The notes below the pieces were generated by a model. It saw nothing but the letters and a program-made list of their open reading frames with translations, was not told where the DNA came from and ran no database searches. Position numbers and translations under genes: made by a program. Source: Aspidapion aeneum (taxonomy: Eukaryota; Arthropoda; Insecta; Coleoptera; Brentidae). Taken from it: a stretch of DNA of 64,000 nt. Where the stretch lies: the NCBI GenBank assembly GCA_963576565.1, contig OY755039.1:77412789-77476788 (forward strand), given 5' to 3'. This document shows positions 22,476-33,254 of the stretch, piece after piece (position 1 is the stretch's first letter; each line of letters opens with the position of its first letter).

Positions 22476-22753
22476 GGGACTTATTGGAATAAAACCTGAC
22501 TTTATTTTAGAGTCGACTTTATTTTGACACATTTACACACAAAACTAACAGCTGACCTCTCAAAATTGACATACCAAAGCCAAATGTAATAATAAAGACG
22601 CTAACTTTCATTTAATAAATACCGACACTAATAAATCCGGTTTTTAAATACACAAAGGCCGAATTTTGAAGCAGAGCAGCTGCTTTTTATATGTAAATCT
22701 GTCACCATAGGGTCGATTTTTAAATAAGGTCAGGTTTTATTCCAATAAGTGTC
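22476..22753. mobile_element. 278 bp TA-target MITE inside a foldback arm
   Basis: Flanked by TA (22474-22475, 22754-22755). The ends GGGACTTATTGGAATAAAAC and inverted GTTTTATTCCAATAAGTGTC match over about 40 bp. The foldback module it interrupts (GAGGTTTAGTTAATA...TCGACAAGCTCTCTAGCG) is readable near 17.79 kb (GTTTAGTTAATGACGAACTC). Related in layout and length to the MITE at 43834-44114. Confidence 0.75.
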
Positions 22754-24924
22754 TATCGACAAGCTCTCTAGCGACGTTTGTATATAAGGGTTATATAAAA
22801 CAAAAAAAATAAAAACATTTTTGTCACATGTTTCCCCTGATTTTCCAAAAAAAAACAAGCTTTTTCTAAGAAATATGCCCAATAGCTGATTATAGAAAAT
22901 AAAATTTGCTTTTAAATGATGTGTAACACGGTAAGATGATTTATTTTATTTTTAATACCTCATGGGCGTCCGTAAATAAAATAAATTTTTAAAAATTACG
23001 AAATGAAGCACCACACTACAGCCGCCATCTGCATTGATAGTCTTCGCACCCCTCGAACCTATAAAACTCCTCCTACTCACCTTTTCTTCACATCTTGGGC
23101 AATAGTTTTGTAGGTACGGTTAGATGGGTGAGTGGGGGGGATAGCCTACTAACGCAACAAATTCAAATTTTAAGGATCTTAAAAACAGTCGAACCAAAAT
23201 TAATTTGTTTGGTGATTTTTAAACATTCATTAAATTTACGGACGTCCGCAAAGTTTTAAAAATTAAATTTTCCTTACCTTGTTATACCTTGTTTAAAACA
23301 AAATTTTATTTTCTACAATCAAGTATACCAGACGCTTTTTGATAAAGAGCTTGTTTTATTTGAAAATCGGGTAAAACTTGTGACAAAAATGTTTTTATTT
23401 ATTTATTTTTTAAATGACTCCCATTTACGGACGTCGCTGGAGAGTTTGTCATCAATCAAACCCTACAGTGTTATACATTGTTAAAAAGAAAATTTTATTT
23501 TCTGCAACAAGGTATAGAAGACTTCTTTATAGTTGAGCTGAGAAAATTAAATAAAAATGGTTGTTTGCAAAAATTGATTTTATTTACGGACGCCTGTGAA
23601 GTTTTAATCTGAAGATAAATGATGCTTTCGACTTTAAGACACAATTTTTGAAAGAGGGCTTGCTCTTTAGAATAATCGAGTAAAATATGTGACACACATG
23701 TCGTTTTTATTTTTTTTTACATTTTCTGAAAAAACAGACGCTGCTGTAAAGTTTGGTATTAGTCTGATTACACTGACTGAAACACAGTTAAAAAAAGAAT
23801 TTTATTTTTTACAATAAACTGTAAAATAACTTTTTTCCCAAAAAGCTTAGTTTTTGAGAAAATTGGATAAAACTTGTAAAAAAGTTTAGTGATTTTTTTT
23901 TGTTATAAATTAAACAAATCTTACCGTGTTACATATCATTTAAAAGAAAATTTCATTGTCTACAATCGACTATAGAACACAATTTTTGATAAAGAGCTTA
24001 GTTTTTAAGAAAATGGGGTAAAACATGCACTAAACAATTTCTTTTTAAAATTTTTTTACATTACCTTAATAAACGGACGCCACTAGAGTGTGTCATTGGT
24101 CGTACCCTACTGACTTGCATATTCTTGAAAAGGAAATTTTATTGTCTATAATAAAGGTAATTGCATATTTTTCCCTAAAAAGCTTAGTTTTTGAGAAAAT
24201 TTGAACAAAACCTAAAAATTTCACGTTTTGGGGGGTTTTTAGGGGTTTTTGCAGCTAAAATTTAAAAAACTAATAAAATTTCATTTTTAGTTTAGATTTC
24301 ACACATTTTTAATGCATTTCTGTGTCATTGTAGCTTTAGGACGTTAACTTAGTTAAATTTTCAGAAATTTGAACACGACTATAAGAGAAGAAACTGCGGT
24401 CCTCATATTTTGCATACTCAACTACCTACAGCGCCTAGCCACAATAGACCTACTGGTAGTTGTAGTAGAAGAGCTGCAAAGTCCACTTAAATATGAATCA
24501 TCAACTACAGCGCTTGCACTAATATAGAAAATCACGAAATACATTAATCCATCCATTATCTAAATATTATGTAATTGGTAGGATTTTGGCGCAGCCTTCG
24601 TAAACTAACGAGCCACGAACCAGAAGAAACGGCAACACAGCAGGTAGGCCGATCAGTTTCGTCCACGCCGTCGCCCACCACGCTAGTTACTGGCCGTTTC
24701 CGCGCAGATAATGTTTTTTTTTTTACTTTTAGTTTATTTCAAATCGCGTTACCAAATAAAAAAACTCTCCTGGTTTTAGTGAGATGTGTGGTGAACTTAA
24801 AATTATATTACCTACTTAATAAAAGCTGTGCAAAAAGGACCTTTTGTACACCGGTAATAAGTGAGGTTAGATGTTTGTTTTTGTTTGGAATTTTTGGTCT
24901 GTTTTTTCTTTTTAAATTTTAAAC

Positions 24925-25320
24925 ATGCCGCGAAAGTGTCGTGTAACCGGTTGCAAAAGTAACGATGTATCTATGATTAATGAAGAGGGTCACCAAACAA
25001 CTTTTAGCTTCCCAAAAGAAAATGACCTAAAAAATGCTTGGCTTCAGGCCACACACAGAGAAGATTATGTTGTGACTGCATCTTCAGTGGTTTATTGGAA
25101 ACATTTTGACAAAAGTGACGTTGTTAGAACCGAGATAATTAGGGATAAAGAGGGAGTACAAAAGGAGGTGCCACTAACATTCCCTAAGTTAAACAATGGG
25201 GCAATACCTCGGCTATTTGAATCTCAACCCGAGTATATGTCAAACCCCAAACCGCCTGTAAGAGAAAATCCTGACGACAGTCGAAAAAAAATTGAAGAAA
25301 GGGAGGCTATGGAAATATAT
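24925..25320 (+). pseudogene. THAP zinc-finger domain protein, truncated (P-like transposase N-terminus)
   Basis: THAP domains bind DNA through a C2CH zinc site and form the N-terminus of P-type transposases and of some host regulators. Visible here: start MPRKCRVTGCKSN with the first two cysteines (5 and 10), TFSFPKENDLKNAW with the conserved tryptophan, then SSVVYWKHF and the terminal box GAIPRLF. In the last zinc pair the histidine is present but the cysteine three residues earlier is tyrosine, so zinc binding is probably lost. Around codon 130 the reading frame runs into unrelated sequence (EIYINIYC) where an RTE-like LINE fragment begins. The TIRs and TSD around it favour a transposon origin over a host THAP gene. 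Confidence 0.75.
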
Positions 25321-25324
25321 ATAA

Positions 25325-26095
25325 ATATATATTGCGTTTATAGACTTCGAAAAAGCTTTCGATAGCATTGAGCACTGGGCAGTAAAAGATCTTTAATTAA
25401 TAGCCGAATAGATCACAGATATACAGACTTAATAGCCAATATATATAGTGAAGCAACAACATCAATCAAAATCCACAGAGGAACCAAGCCAGTCCGCACA
25501 AGAAAAGATGTCAGGGTGACACAATATTCCCTAAATTATTTAACCAGGCCCCAGAAAATGCTTTTAAAAGCTTAGATTGGGAAGAAATAGGCATCAAAGT
25601 AAACGGACAATTCTGAACCACCAAGATATGCTGATAGTATCAATCAGTCTAAAAGAAAATAGAACAAGTAGAGGAATGTATAGGACCTGCTGAAATCAAG
25701 AGACAAGTAAGATTGGCCTGGGCAGCATTCGGTAAATTAAGCTACATACTAAGAAATACAAAATATCCTCAGTACCTCAAAACGAAAGTGTATAACCAAT
25801 GCATCTTTCCTGTACTTACCTATGGATCCCAGACCTGGACACTTACAAAATCAAACATGGATAAGGTAACAAAAGCCCAAAGATCAATGGAAAGACAAAT
25901 GTTAGATGTAAAGCTAACAGATAGAAAAAGGAATGAATGGATAAGAAATAAAACAAAAGTAAGGGATGTCAGAGCAGAAGTAGCAAAGTTAAAATGGAAA
26001 TTTGCCGGTCATAATATCAGACAGAAAGACGATTGATGGAACAAATGTATTGTAAACTGGAGAACTTGGCCAAAGATGGATTGACGAAGGCTAAA
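25325..26095 (+). pseudogene. RTE-type LINE reverse transcriptase fragment (second RTE family)
   Basis: The fragment opens in the RT domain (FIDFEKAFDSIEHWAV). It continues through several stops and frameshifts with KLFNQAPENAFKSLDWEE and GIKVNGQF. It ends with an open piece at 25713-26036: YNQCIFPVLTYGSQTWTL, AQRSMERQMLDVKL, AKLKWKFAGHN. These are the RT thumb and C-terminal segments of the classic insect RTE endonuclease-reverse transcriptase. It differs from the three RTE-like copies at 34, 45 and 53 kb. It is 5' and 3' truncated, with no TSD found, and was inserted into the P-like element. Confidence 0.8.
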
Positions 26096-26472
26096 TAGAA
26101 TAGATAGAGATAGAAAACAGGGTAAGTTCATTTAAAGTTTAAATTAACATGTTACCACTTAAACTAGATTCATAGTTCTGTAAAGTAAGCAGTCAGACAT
26201 AAGAAACTATCCCACAAACATCCTGTTGTTCAAACTTGACAGTAAGAACTTAGTAGTAAGAAAGGAACCATTTTTATTTCTTACTGCTCACTTCATACTA
26301 CTTACTTCACAGTACTATAAATCAAACTTTAGGGTTGTTTTCACAAATTGTTTAAAAGTAATTTCTCTTCTATCTGTTTATTCTAGGTTTTGTTACATAT
26401 TTTTTAACATGATTAATGGCCCCTGATATTTATTTCCAAATGTTTTGTTTGTCTTTAAAAATTAAATGTAAC

Positions 26473-26780
26473 CAGCGGCGTAGCGTAGGGGGGGCGCGGG
26501 AGGTTCGTCGCCCCGAGGGTAGTGGCGCCCCATTGGTGGCCGAAGCGCCCCCAGCTTTATTAAGTCGGGCCGGCAACGGCCAATTGAGTGGGCGCCAAAG
26601 GAAACTAACGACATGAAGACCTTTTTTTTTTTGGTCGCAAGATTTGTGAGAGGCGTCCTTGTGACCTGTCGGCCGCCCCCTCACACATGATGACCTTTTT
26701 TTTTTGGTCGCAAGATTTTTTTTCAGTTTTCAGAGGCGCTCTTTTTAGCTGTCGTCCCCCCCGGGCACGCTACGCCGCTG
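26473..26780. mobile_element. 308 bp hAT MITE with perfect 8 bp TSD
   Basis: TSD AATGTAAC at 26465-26472 and 26781-26788. The ends CAGCGGCGTAGCG and inverted CGCTACGCCGCTG are perfect for 13 bp. The interior is GC-rich at both sides and contains two copies of CTTTTTTTTTTGGTCGCAAG. The CAG start and 8 bp TSD are diagnostic of hAT. The two overlapping ORFs on either strand have no family resemblance. Confidence 0.9.
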
Positions 26781-26967
26781 AATGTAACACGCCTAAACAC
26801 AGTTTATTAGTTTTTACAAAAAAAAATACAAAATCGCCAAACTACAATCAAAACAAATAGTAGATGTTTATATCTCCCCATGTATACATCGGCCCACCAG
26901 CCGGCCAATTTGCGATGTTGCCTTTTCTGGTTCGTGGCTCGTTAGTTTACGAAGGCTGTGATTTTGG

Positions 26968-28396
26968 TAATTTGAACGCCCCTTGGAGAGGGCGCCTGCG
27001 TGTCGTGCACACCTTGCTCGCCCGCCGACCGCGCTCCTAGGGTGGTATTCCAAAAAGTGCAACAAAAATAGCACAAAATCAGGAAAATAATCTAGAATAT
27101 ACTTAGCAGCAGCGTGAGCAGTAATCAAGTAAATACAAAGGTCTCAAAGGAGCCTTACCGTAAATATAACGCAACTTAAAGCATTTATCAACGAGGTTGA
27201 ACAGGGAGAGGCGCTGCATCAATTCGATCTGCCTAGCAAAAGTGGTTGGACTAGGCGGAGCCTATCCTGGCACCAATATGGCGCTGATCCCAGAGCCGGA
27301 CTACAGTAATTTTTTTTAAATAGTGCATCGTTATTAAAAAATTGGGCATTGGAATGCGTATAAAAGAGATTCCTACATATAAAAAATAAGCTTTATTAAA
27401 TGGAGTGATGGACGAGATCCGATTAGCAAATATTAAAAAGCTATCAAAAAAAAATATCACTTGCTGCGGTGGGTCCAGGGGGGAGGCGACTAGGAGCAAA
27501 TGCCTCCCGTCAAGAATTTTTTTTATATACGCAAAATAGGTGAAGACTTTGGATGAAAGCGTCTTTTTTAGTATTATTATTATAAAAATTGTACCACTTA
27601 GTCATACTGATATATATTTATCCTGAACAACGAACTTGCAGAATTTGTTTGCTGATTTTTACGACACTTTGAGGCTTTATATCTAGCGAAGCTCAATGAG
27701 GATTTTGGCAGAGATTATGTGGGGATGTGTCCCAGTTGCTAAGGAATAATTATACAAAAATCCAGGTGAATTCCTAACATGACTGGGCTAAAAGTTGAGT
27801 TTTTGAAAAACAATTATTATAGCAACGCTGCAACCCAAAAAGAGAAGGAAAAGAGACATTTGTATCTTGAAAATAAGTCTCAATAAGGACAGTTTCGACA
27901 ACGCTGTATTTTTCAAGTTACCTGGCTTAATCGTAATCTTTAATAAATAACGGTCTTAATAAAGAATGAAGGACTATATTAAATAAAAAAGTTGTGTCAA
28001 ATTCGGGCGACCTATGATTTAGCAGTAATAAATCCCTAAATTTGTGTAAAAATTGTTGCGAGTTCAAATTGCGTTTGATAACAAAAGAAACAACCTTGTT
28101 TTAAAAGTTCTTATGTGGAGGTGACTTTGATTCTTTTCAAACAATATATATTTTCAGAATCTGTTATAGGTTCATCCCCCACGCGATTGACATTCGGTTT
28201 ATCTAACAAAGCTTGCAGATTTCGAAAGTGTCCCCCATCTTTTCGGTTATAAATTTTCCAATTTCGTTTTGCTACCCAGTTTCTCTTAGCGTGCTAAAAC
28301 ACAGTGCGCCGAATAGTAAAAGAGAATCGCTTATTTTTTCGTTCTGTATTTTTTTTTGTTATAGTATGCAGGGTTACAGAAGCGGACACGTTACTA
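26968..28396. other. no recognisable gene
   Basis: Sequence of mixed composition. 26975-27050 and 27230-27300 are GC-richer. A small hairpin GGAGGCGACTAGGAGCAAAT...GCCTCC lies at 27481. No ORF resembles a known protein. Confidence 0.3.
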
Positions 28397-28498
28397 CCCA
28401 AGTAACATTTCTTTATTTATAGCAGAAGCAAATAGGTTGCCAGCGCCTTTCCTTAAAACCATTAGTTACAATGTTTGGTCGCTACCACGTTTTTAATA

Positions 28499-29758
28499 CA
28501 GTACAACTTCAGTAGTTCGGACACTCGCTTAAACGGACACTCCAGTAATCCGGATTGCTCTATAAACCGGACATTTTCAAAATTTTACCTCTCTTAACCG
28601 GACGTTAAAACGTTTAGCCAAACGTGAAAGAACCTAGCCTATATTGCGTGTAAAACTAGCCTAAGAAACATATCAATAATTTTCCTGCCTTAACAAGTTT
28701 CACGCGACGTAATAATTGTAGGCATTTCTGAAGCCATCCTCCAGAGGAAGAAATAAATTTTGATTCAGACTTTAGAGTTATGTTCTTGCCCCCTAACTGC
28801 ACGGCAGTACTACAGCTAATGGACCAAAACTTGATTCAAAACATAAAGGTGGGATACAGAAAGCGCTTGCTCAATCAAGTCATATCAAATGAAGGAGCAG
28901 ATATGGTAAATATGTTGAAAGAATACAACTTAAAAGATCCAGTAGTAACTTGGATTTCGCTTGGACATCAATCTCTCAAAGAAATATTTAAAAGAGCTGG
29001 GGAGCATTATGGACCGAACCGATTCTCGGTACAGAGGTGTTAGAGGACGCGGAGTCTGATGATGAGAATCTTCCACTTTCGGAACTACGAAAGAGACTTT
29101 GCGTTGTAAATGAGTCAGACCTTAAGGCCATTACAGCTTCACTGAATATCATAGATCCAGAAAATGACTTAAGTAGTAATGATATTATGCAGTTGGCGAC
29201 TGGAGAAAAAGACACTATTGTAGACCAAACAGAAGAAGACATAATAAATGAGGCAATAGTTAACAAAGACCAACAGAATGAATCCGGCGAATCAGACATT
29301 GAAGGAGGAATGGGGCAGAGAGTAAAGCGCGGTGATGCTGCGAGGTCATTATCAGTATCCATTCAATGGGCAGAGGAAAATGATTTTCCAGTGGAGGATA
29401 TATTGCTACTCAAACGGCTAAAGGAAAAAGCGTTAGAACTAGCTAAAAACAAGAGTATTCAAACTTAGTTAGACACTTGAAAAAAAAATAGATTTATACC
29501 TATGCAGTTTAAGTTATACATAGGTATGTATGTATCTACATAGGAACATAGATTTTTTTGTAGTTTTATATTTTTATAACATTGGAATGATTTTTTAAGT
29601 TTTACCTTTTTGTATATATACACTTTTACGAAATAAAGGTATTTTAGTATGAAATTTTGCGAAATTTATAAAAAAATAAATAGTCCCAGTAGTCCGGATA
29701 CCTCGATAATCCGGCATTGACCGGAACGATATGTGTCCGAATTACTGAAGTTGTACTG
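28499..29758 (+). mobile_element. pogo/Tigger-like element, internally deleted
   Basis: The ends CAGTACAACTTCAGTAGTTC and the inverted GAATTACTGAAGTTGTACTG match almost perfectly, with TA at both sides (28497-28498, 29759-29760). The subterminal repeats are rich in CCGGAC, as is usual for Tigger relatives. Only the 3' third of the transposase gene remains. The site it entered is present without the insertion near 10.13 kb (inverted). Confidence 0.9.
28780..29468 (+). pseudogene. C-terminal part of a pogo/Tigger (jerky-type) transposase
   Basis: The transposase would cut and paste the element using a DDE catalytic domain. What remains starts at FLPPNCTAVLQLMDQNLI, the end of the DDE_1 domain where these proteins have LPPN-T-LQP-DQ. 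It then passes through GYRKRLL and an acidic tail (EDAESDDENLPLSELRKRL) to IQWAEENDFPVEDILLLK and a stop at 29466. A frame change near 29030-29043 splits it into two overlapping ORFs. The N-terminal helix-turn-helix, CENP-B-type domain and first two catalytic Asp are deleted, so it cannot be active. Confidence 0.85.
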
Positions 29759-29900
29759 TACCCTTAGGTAGCCCTTAAACCTCCTAAATGGGACTCCCCA
29801 ATTGGGGATGGCAACCTATTTATTAAAGCTATTTTGGCTGGTTCTAAACGTAACTCAAAAATGTCGTCAATGCTATTATAAACCACACCACACAGGGCTA

Positions 29901-30789
29901 TAATTCCAAATTCACTATAGAAATAATTTCTATAGTGACTTTGGAAATAATATATACCAATAATTATTATTGGTGCCAACCGTAGGTAAACCAGATTTAA
30001 AACGGTGCAGGATGCGAGGCCTGTAATATCGCTGCCAGATTAAAGAAGGAATTATTTAATGAGATTTAAACAATTCGCAGACTTAAGAAAACGTCAAGTC
30101 TAGCCTGACAAGTAATTATAGACTTTTCAGGTTCTTGAAGGAGGACTTATGTCTCTCTAGCTACTTTCTTCTTGTATACTCCCTCTCTCACCTACCATAA
30201 AACCAGAACAGAACTGTAAGTAAGTTTCAGAAATAACTCAGTTAAACTTGAATTGTCACTGCTTCAGCACTGCACTTTCGAAGACCATGGTCGGTAGTTT
30301 TAAAAAGCACGCTGATTAAAACGAAGCAATGATGATGTATTCGGTTTTAATCGTTATTGTTTCCTATTCTTGACCTTAGTCATCATCAAAACGTACTTTT
30401 TAGATACTTCCAACATATCGAAGAAACCATAAACATGACTTAGATGTGTCTGTGTATGAAGAAACTTTAAAAAATGCGTTTTAGCGTTTTAAATCATGAT
30501 ATTCTACCAATTTATCACTATGAACTGAACTTTCAGTGGAGAAGTTAAGGGGGTTCGGTTCGGCTAAGCCCCCTCAATTTATTAATTAGCCCCCCCAAAA
30601 AAAATGGTGGTTGAAGACGTCCCATTTTTCAATGCTAACAAAATTCGAATGATTATAATAGTTTTCGATCATTATAAAACCGCAAATTTCAAACCTATCG
30701 TAAATTTGATGAAAAGTGGCAACATTGCTAATCTAGGCGAAGACGGGAACGAAGAAGGAACAACGATCGATCGATATTCGATAGTCGAA
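29901..30789. other. no recognisable gene
   Basis: It contains a short palindrome ACTATAGAAATAATTTCTAT (29916) and, near 30545-30600, C/G runs with GGTTCGGTTCGGC. The 66-codon ORF at 30604 is not recognisable. Confidence 0.3.
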
Positions 30790-31476
30790 TTAACAAGACG
30801 CTAGCGCTACCAAGTCCACTTCCAATCCCTGGCTTCGCATGCGTAGATCTACCAATATTATTTACCTCATGTATTAGAATCGATGTACAGGGTGATTTTC
30901 ACTTGAATGATTCTAACCACATGAAAATAGAAAGTTTCAAAACCTAACCTAACCAAATCTAATCAGATCTAACCGAACCGAACCAAAGCAAACTAAACCA
31001 ATATTTTTTTTCAAAAAAAAAAACTTTCCTGACTTCCTTCCTGGGATGCTAGAGGATGTGAATCCGAACCGGACCGTACCGAACCGAACCTATCCAATCC
31101 AAACCTAACCCTACCCAACTAAACCTAATTAGCAGTACGTGTTGTAGTTTAGTTTGGTTAGGTTAGGTTTGGTTCAGTTTAGTTAGGTTCGGTTTGGTTC
31201 GGTTCGGATTCACATCCTCTAGGATCCCGGGCAGGAAGTCAGGACAGTTTTTTTTTTTTTTAATTATTGGTTCAGTTTCCTTCGGTTCGGTTAGATTTGA
31301 TTAGGTTTTGTTAGGTTAGGTTTTTGAAACTTTCTATTTTCATGTGGTTAGAATCATTCAAGTGAAAATCACCCTGTATGCATCTATTCTAAGACATGAG
31401 GTAAATAACATTGGTAGATCTGCGCTTGCGAAGCCAGGGATTGAAAGTGGACTTGGTAGCGCTAGCGTCTTGTGTC
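30790..31476. mobile_element. palindromic foldback with GGTTCG/GGTTAGG arms
   Basis: Nearly the whole 690 bp is one inverted repeat centred near 31137. Outer arm: ACAAGACGCTAGCGCTACCA and GGTAGCGCTAGCGTCTTGTG. Next ACAGGGTGATTTTCACTTG and its complement. Then degenerate AACCTAACCTAACC/GGTTAGGTTAGG and CCGAACCGAACC/GGTTCGGTTCGG. The block TTTCCTGACTT...CTAGAGGATGTGAATCCG is shared with 39.97-40.01 kb. No coding content. Confidence 0.75.
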
Positions 31477-32343
31477 GAATTATTACAATTGCATCGTAGC
31501 TTTCGCGTGTTTTGGTTTGTCTCTGGCCTCTGTTCTTCTGCTCTGTTTACTCTGTCATTTGGGTGGAAGGACACGATTCGTACTGTCCACTTCACTGTGT
31601 ACGCGACCGCTACATCGGTGTTCATTGGGTGATTCGATTGAATTATAATTCGGTAGTCTGTTGTAAGTGCAAATTTTGAATATTGCATTTTAAGCCTAAG
31701 TTTTAAATTGCACCCAATTTTATACCTTATTGTCTTGTCTGATTCTTACAATTCCATCTCTGAGTGTGTTTCTTGAGAGAAGTTTTTTTATGTTTGAAAA
31801 GGTTAAAACATATATTAGAACTTACAGCCCAAATATTTTTTTTTATAATAACGATGTCATGAAGTTTGCCGGCCTTAAGGACGGAAGAATTGAGTTGCTG
31901 AACAATCTTTAAAATGTAATACGCTCTAACAATACTTCTATCTACGTGCTTATAATCTGTAGCCTTTATAAATAGGTATAATGTTTGAATGTTTTTCCCA
32001 CTGTATTTTCGCGAGGTATATTTATACCTATAATTAATAGTTTTATTTATATGTTAACAAAATGGTAAATTCGCCCAAAAAAATTTTTTTTTACAAAATG
32101 GTGAATGCGCCCAAAACATTTTTTTTCTGCGGCGCTGTTTCCCCGCTGGCACAGATGGGTTCTGGGGCTCAAGCCCCTCCAAAATTGCAGAGCTAACTTC
32201 GCCACTGTGAACTCTGCAGCTTTATCGGATGTGTAGATGAAAAATCACTACAAATATTTTGCAACTATTCATCATCTACACGTCAGATAATACAGTTCAG
32301 TTTGTACAGTTAAATCGGTTTATTCTTACGTGTGTAAAAACTA
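31477..32343. other. no recognisable gene; one hAT-like end
   Basis: 32080-32215 carries ATGGTGAATGCGCCCAAAA, then GGGGCTCAAGCCCC and CGCCACTGTG, the style of a hAT terminus, but no partner end was found. Confidence 0.3.
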
Positions 32344-32346
32344 TTA

Positions 32347-33251
32347 CACCAGTATTTACTAAGACCTTAAGACTTAGCATTGTAGACCGGGTTTAAGTAT
32401 CAAGTCTATAGACTTGATACCGACCGGTTTAAGTGTATTTTTTTAATACTCACAGGTCAAATAACTGCAAAGATTTGGTTCACCCTAATGTGCAATGTGA
32501 TAGTAAGCATTTCTCAGTAAGTTTCATCTCATATAAATTCAAATTAACTTTAGAAATAAAGAAAAACCACATAAAAATTTTGTAATCAAATGTCATTTTT
32601 TGGAAACTTAGTCCGTGCACTCGTAGGATTCCCGTTAAAAATAGTCTCAAATTGTAGTACCACCCCTGAGGGGTGGTCTAAAGTTCGAAAAACAATAGAA
32701 ATAATCCATGATTGACAAAAAACTTACTTACAAAAATATTCAAAGCTAAATAATACAGAAATAACTTAAAACTATTTCTGTAGATGCATTACCGTATTAA
32801 ATACGTATCGATATTTAAATACTGTATAAAGCACAAGATATATTAGAATCCCTTTTCAATTACTCATTCACTAAAACAATTGACCATCGGTTTAATCGTC
32901 GTTAACTTGTCTGAAAAATTAACATGTAAAATATAGCGGACAGCTGACACTGACTTACACCGTTTTTATTCGACAGTTCCCAGTGACAGTTGGAGGTTTA
33001 AATATGGCTACCATTGTTAATCCAAAATATTTTATTATTTTTATTTATTTATAACCTTTGTGTGGAAATAATGTCTTTTTTAACAACGAAAAAAGATGAC
33101 CCATATCCCAAGGTATTTATGAACAATTTATATAAATATTAAAAACTATTGCATGCACGGGAAAAATAAGTTAAACCTTCAACCAAAATGTAGACTTTTA
33201 AACCTAGGATTGTAGCACTTAGCACTGTAGACCCTTTAGTAAATACTGGTG
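32347..33251 (-). mobile_element. Harbinger-like non-autonomous element with complete ends
   Basis: TIRs CACCAGTATTTACTAA and inverted TTTAGTAAATACTGGTG, with TTA on both sides (32344-32346 and 33252-33254). A 3 bp TTA duplication is the PIF/Harbinger signature (TWA). The interior matches 46772-47603 throughout (CCCTTGTTTAA-free; marker blocks GTAGCACTTAGCACTGTAG, GTGTGGAAATAATGTCTTTT, GCGGACAGCTGACACTGAC, GATACGTATTTAAT inverted). It has no transposase. It contains a hairpin TATCAAGTCTATAGACTTGATA near 32398. Confidence 0.7.
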
Positions 33252-33254
33252 TTA

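Larger units (their letters stand above)
16870..24530. mobile_element. 7.66 kb foldback (FB-like) element with modular arms
   Basis: The outermost 300-400 bp are inverted copies. ATAGTGCAGGCGC, AGTATGCAAAATATGATGACC, AACTAAGTTGACG and ATGACACAGAAATG on the left (16872-17090) face GTCATTTCTGTGTC-type and GCGCTTGCACTAAT complements on the right (24310-24530). Inward, both arms (about 17040-18200 and 21720-24350) are strings of diverged modules marked by TTTTTGAGAAAATTGGATAA, ACGGACGCCGCTGGAGAGTTT and AAATTTTATTTTCTACAATA. The centre (18.2-21.7 kb) holds later insertions. No transposase ORF is seen, so it is non-autonomous or decayed. A stray module also lies at 39.56-39.74 kb. Confidence 0.75.
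24590..26959 (+). mobile_element. P-like DNA transposon remnant with THAP ORF
   Basis: The left TIR starts CGCAGCCTTCG and the right TIR, reverse complemented, ACAGCCTTCG. Both continue TAAACTAACGAGCCACGAAC then CAGAA, about 50 bp in all. GATTTTGG flanks both ends (24582-24589 and 26960-26967), read as 7 or 8 bp of TSD. An ORF with an N-terminal THAP zinc finger begins 335 bp in. THAP plus an 8 bp TSD is the P-superfamily combination; Kolobok elements, which also carry THAP, target TTAA. The transposase catalytic part is absent and replaced by an RTE-like LINE fragment and a hAT MITE. Confidence 0.65.
28397..29900. mobile_element. CCCAAGTAAC element (copy 2), partial, split by a pogo element
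   Basis: 28397-28498 begins CCCAAGTAACATTTCTTTAT and includes CAGCGCCTTTCCTTAAAACC; 29759-~29900 continues CTCCTAAATGGGACTCCCCA. Together they match the reverse complement of 10.23-9.90 kb. The distal end is not found; similarity fades after about 29.89 kb. Confidence 0.65.

Noticed and set aside
24925..25365. Host THAP transcription factor gene
   Set aside because: TIRs and a 7-8 bp TSD enclose it, a zinc ligand is missing, and the frame runs into a LINE fragment. A transposon remnant is the simpler reading.
30950..31330. Interstitial telomere repeat
   Set aside because: TTAGG-like units are few and mixed with GGTTCG variants, and both arms mirror each other as part of a palindromic element.
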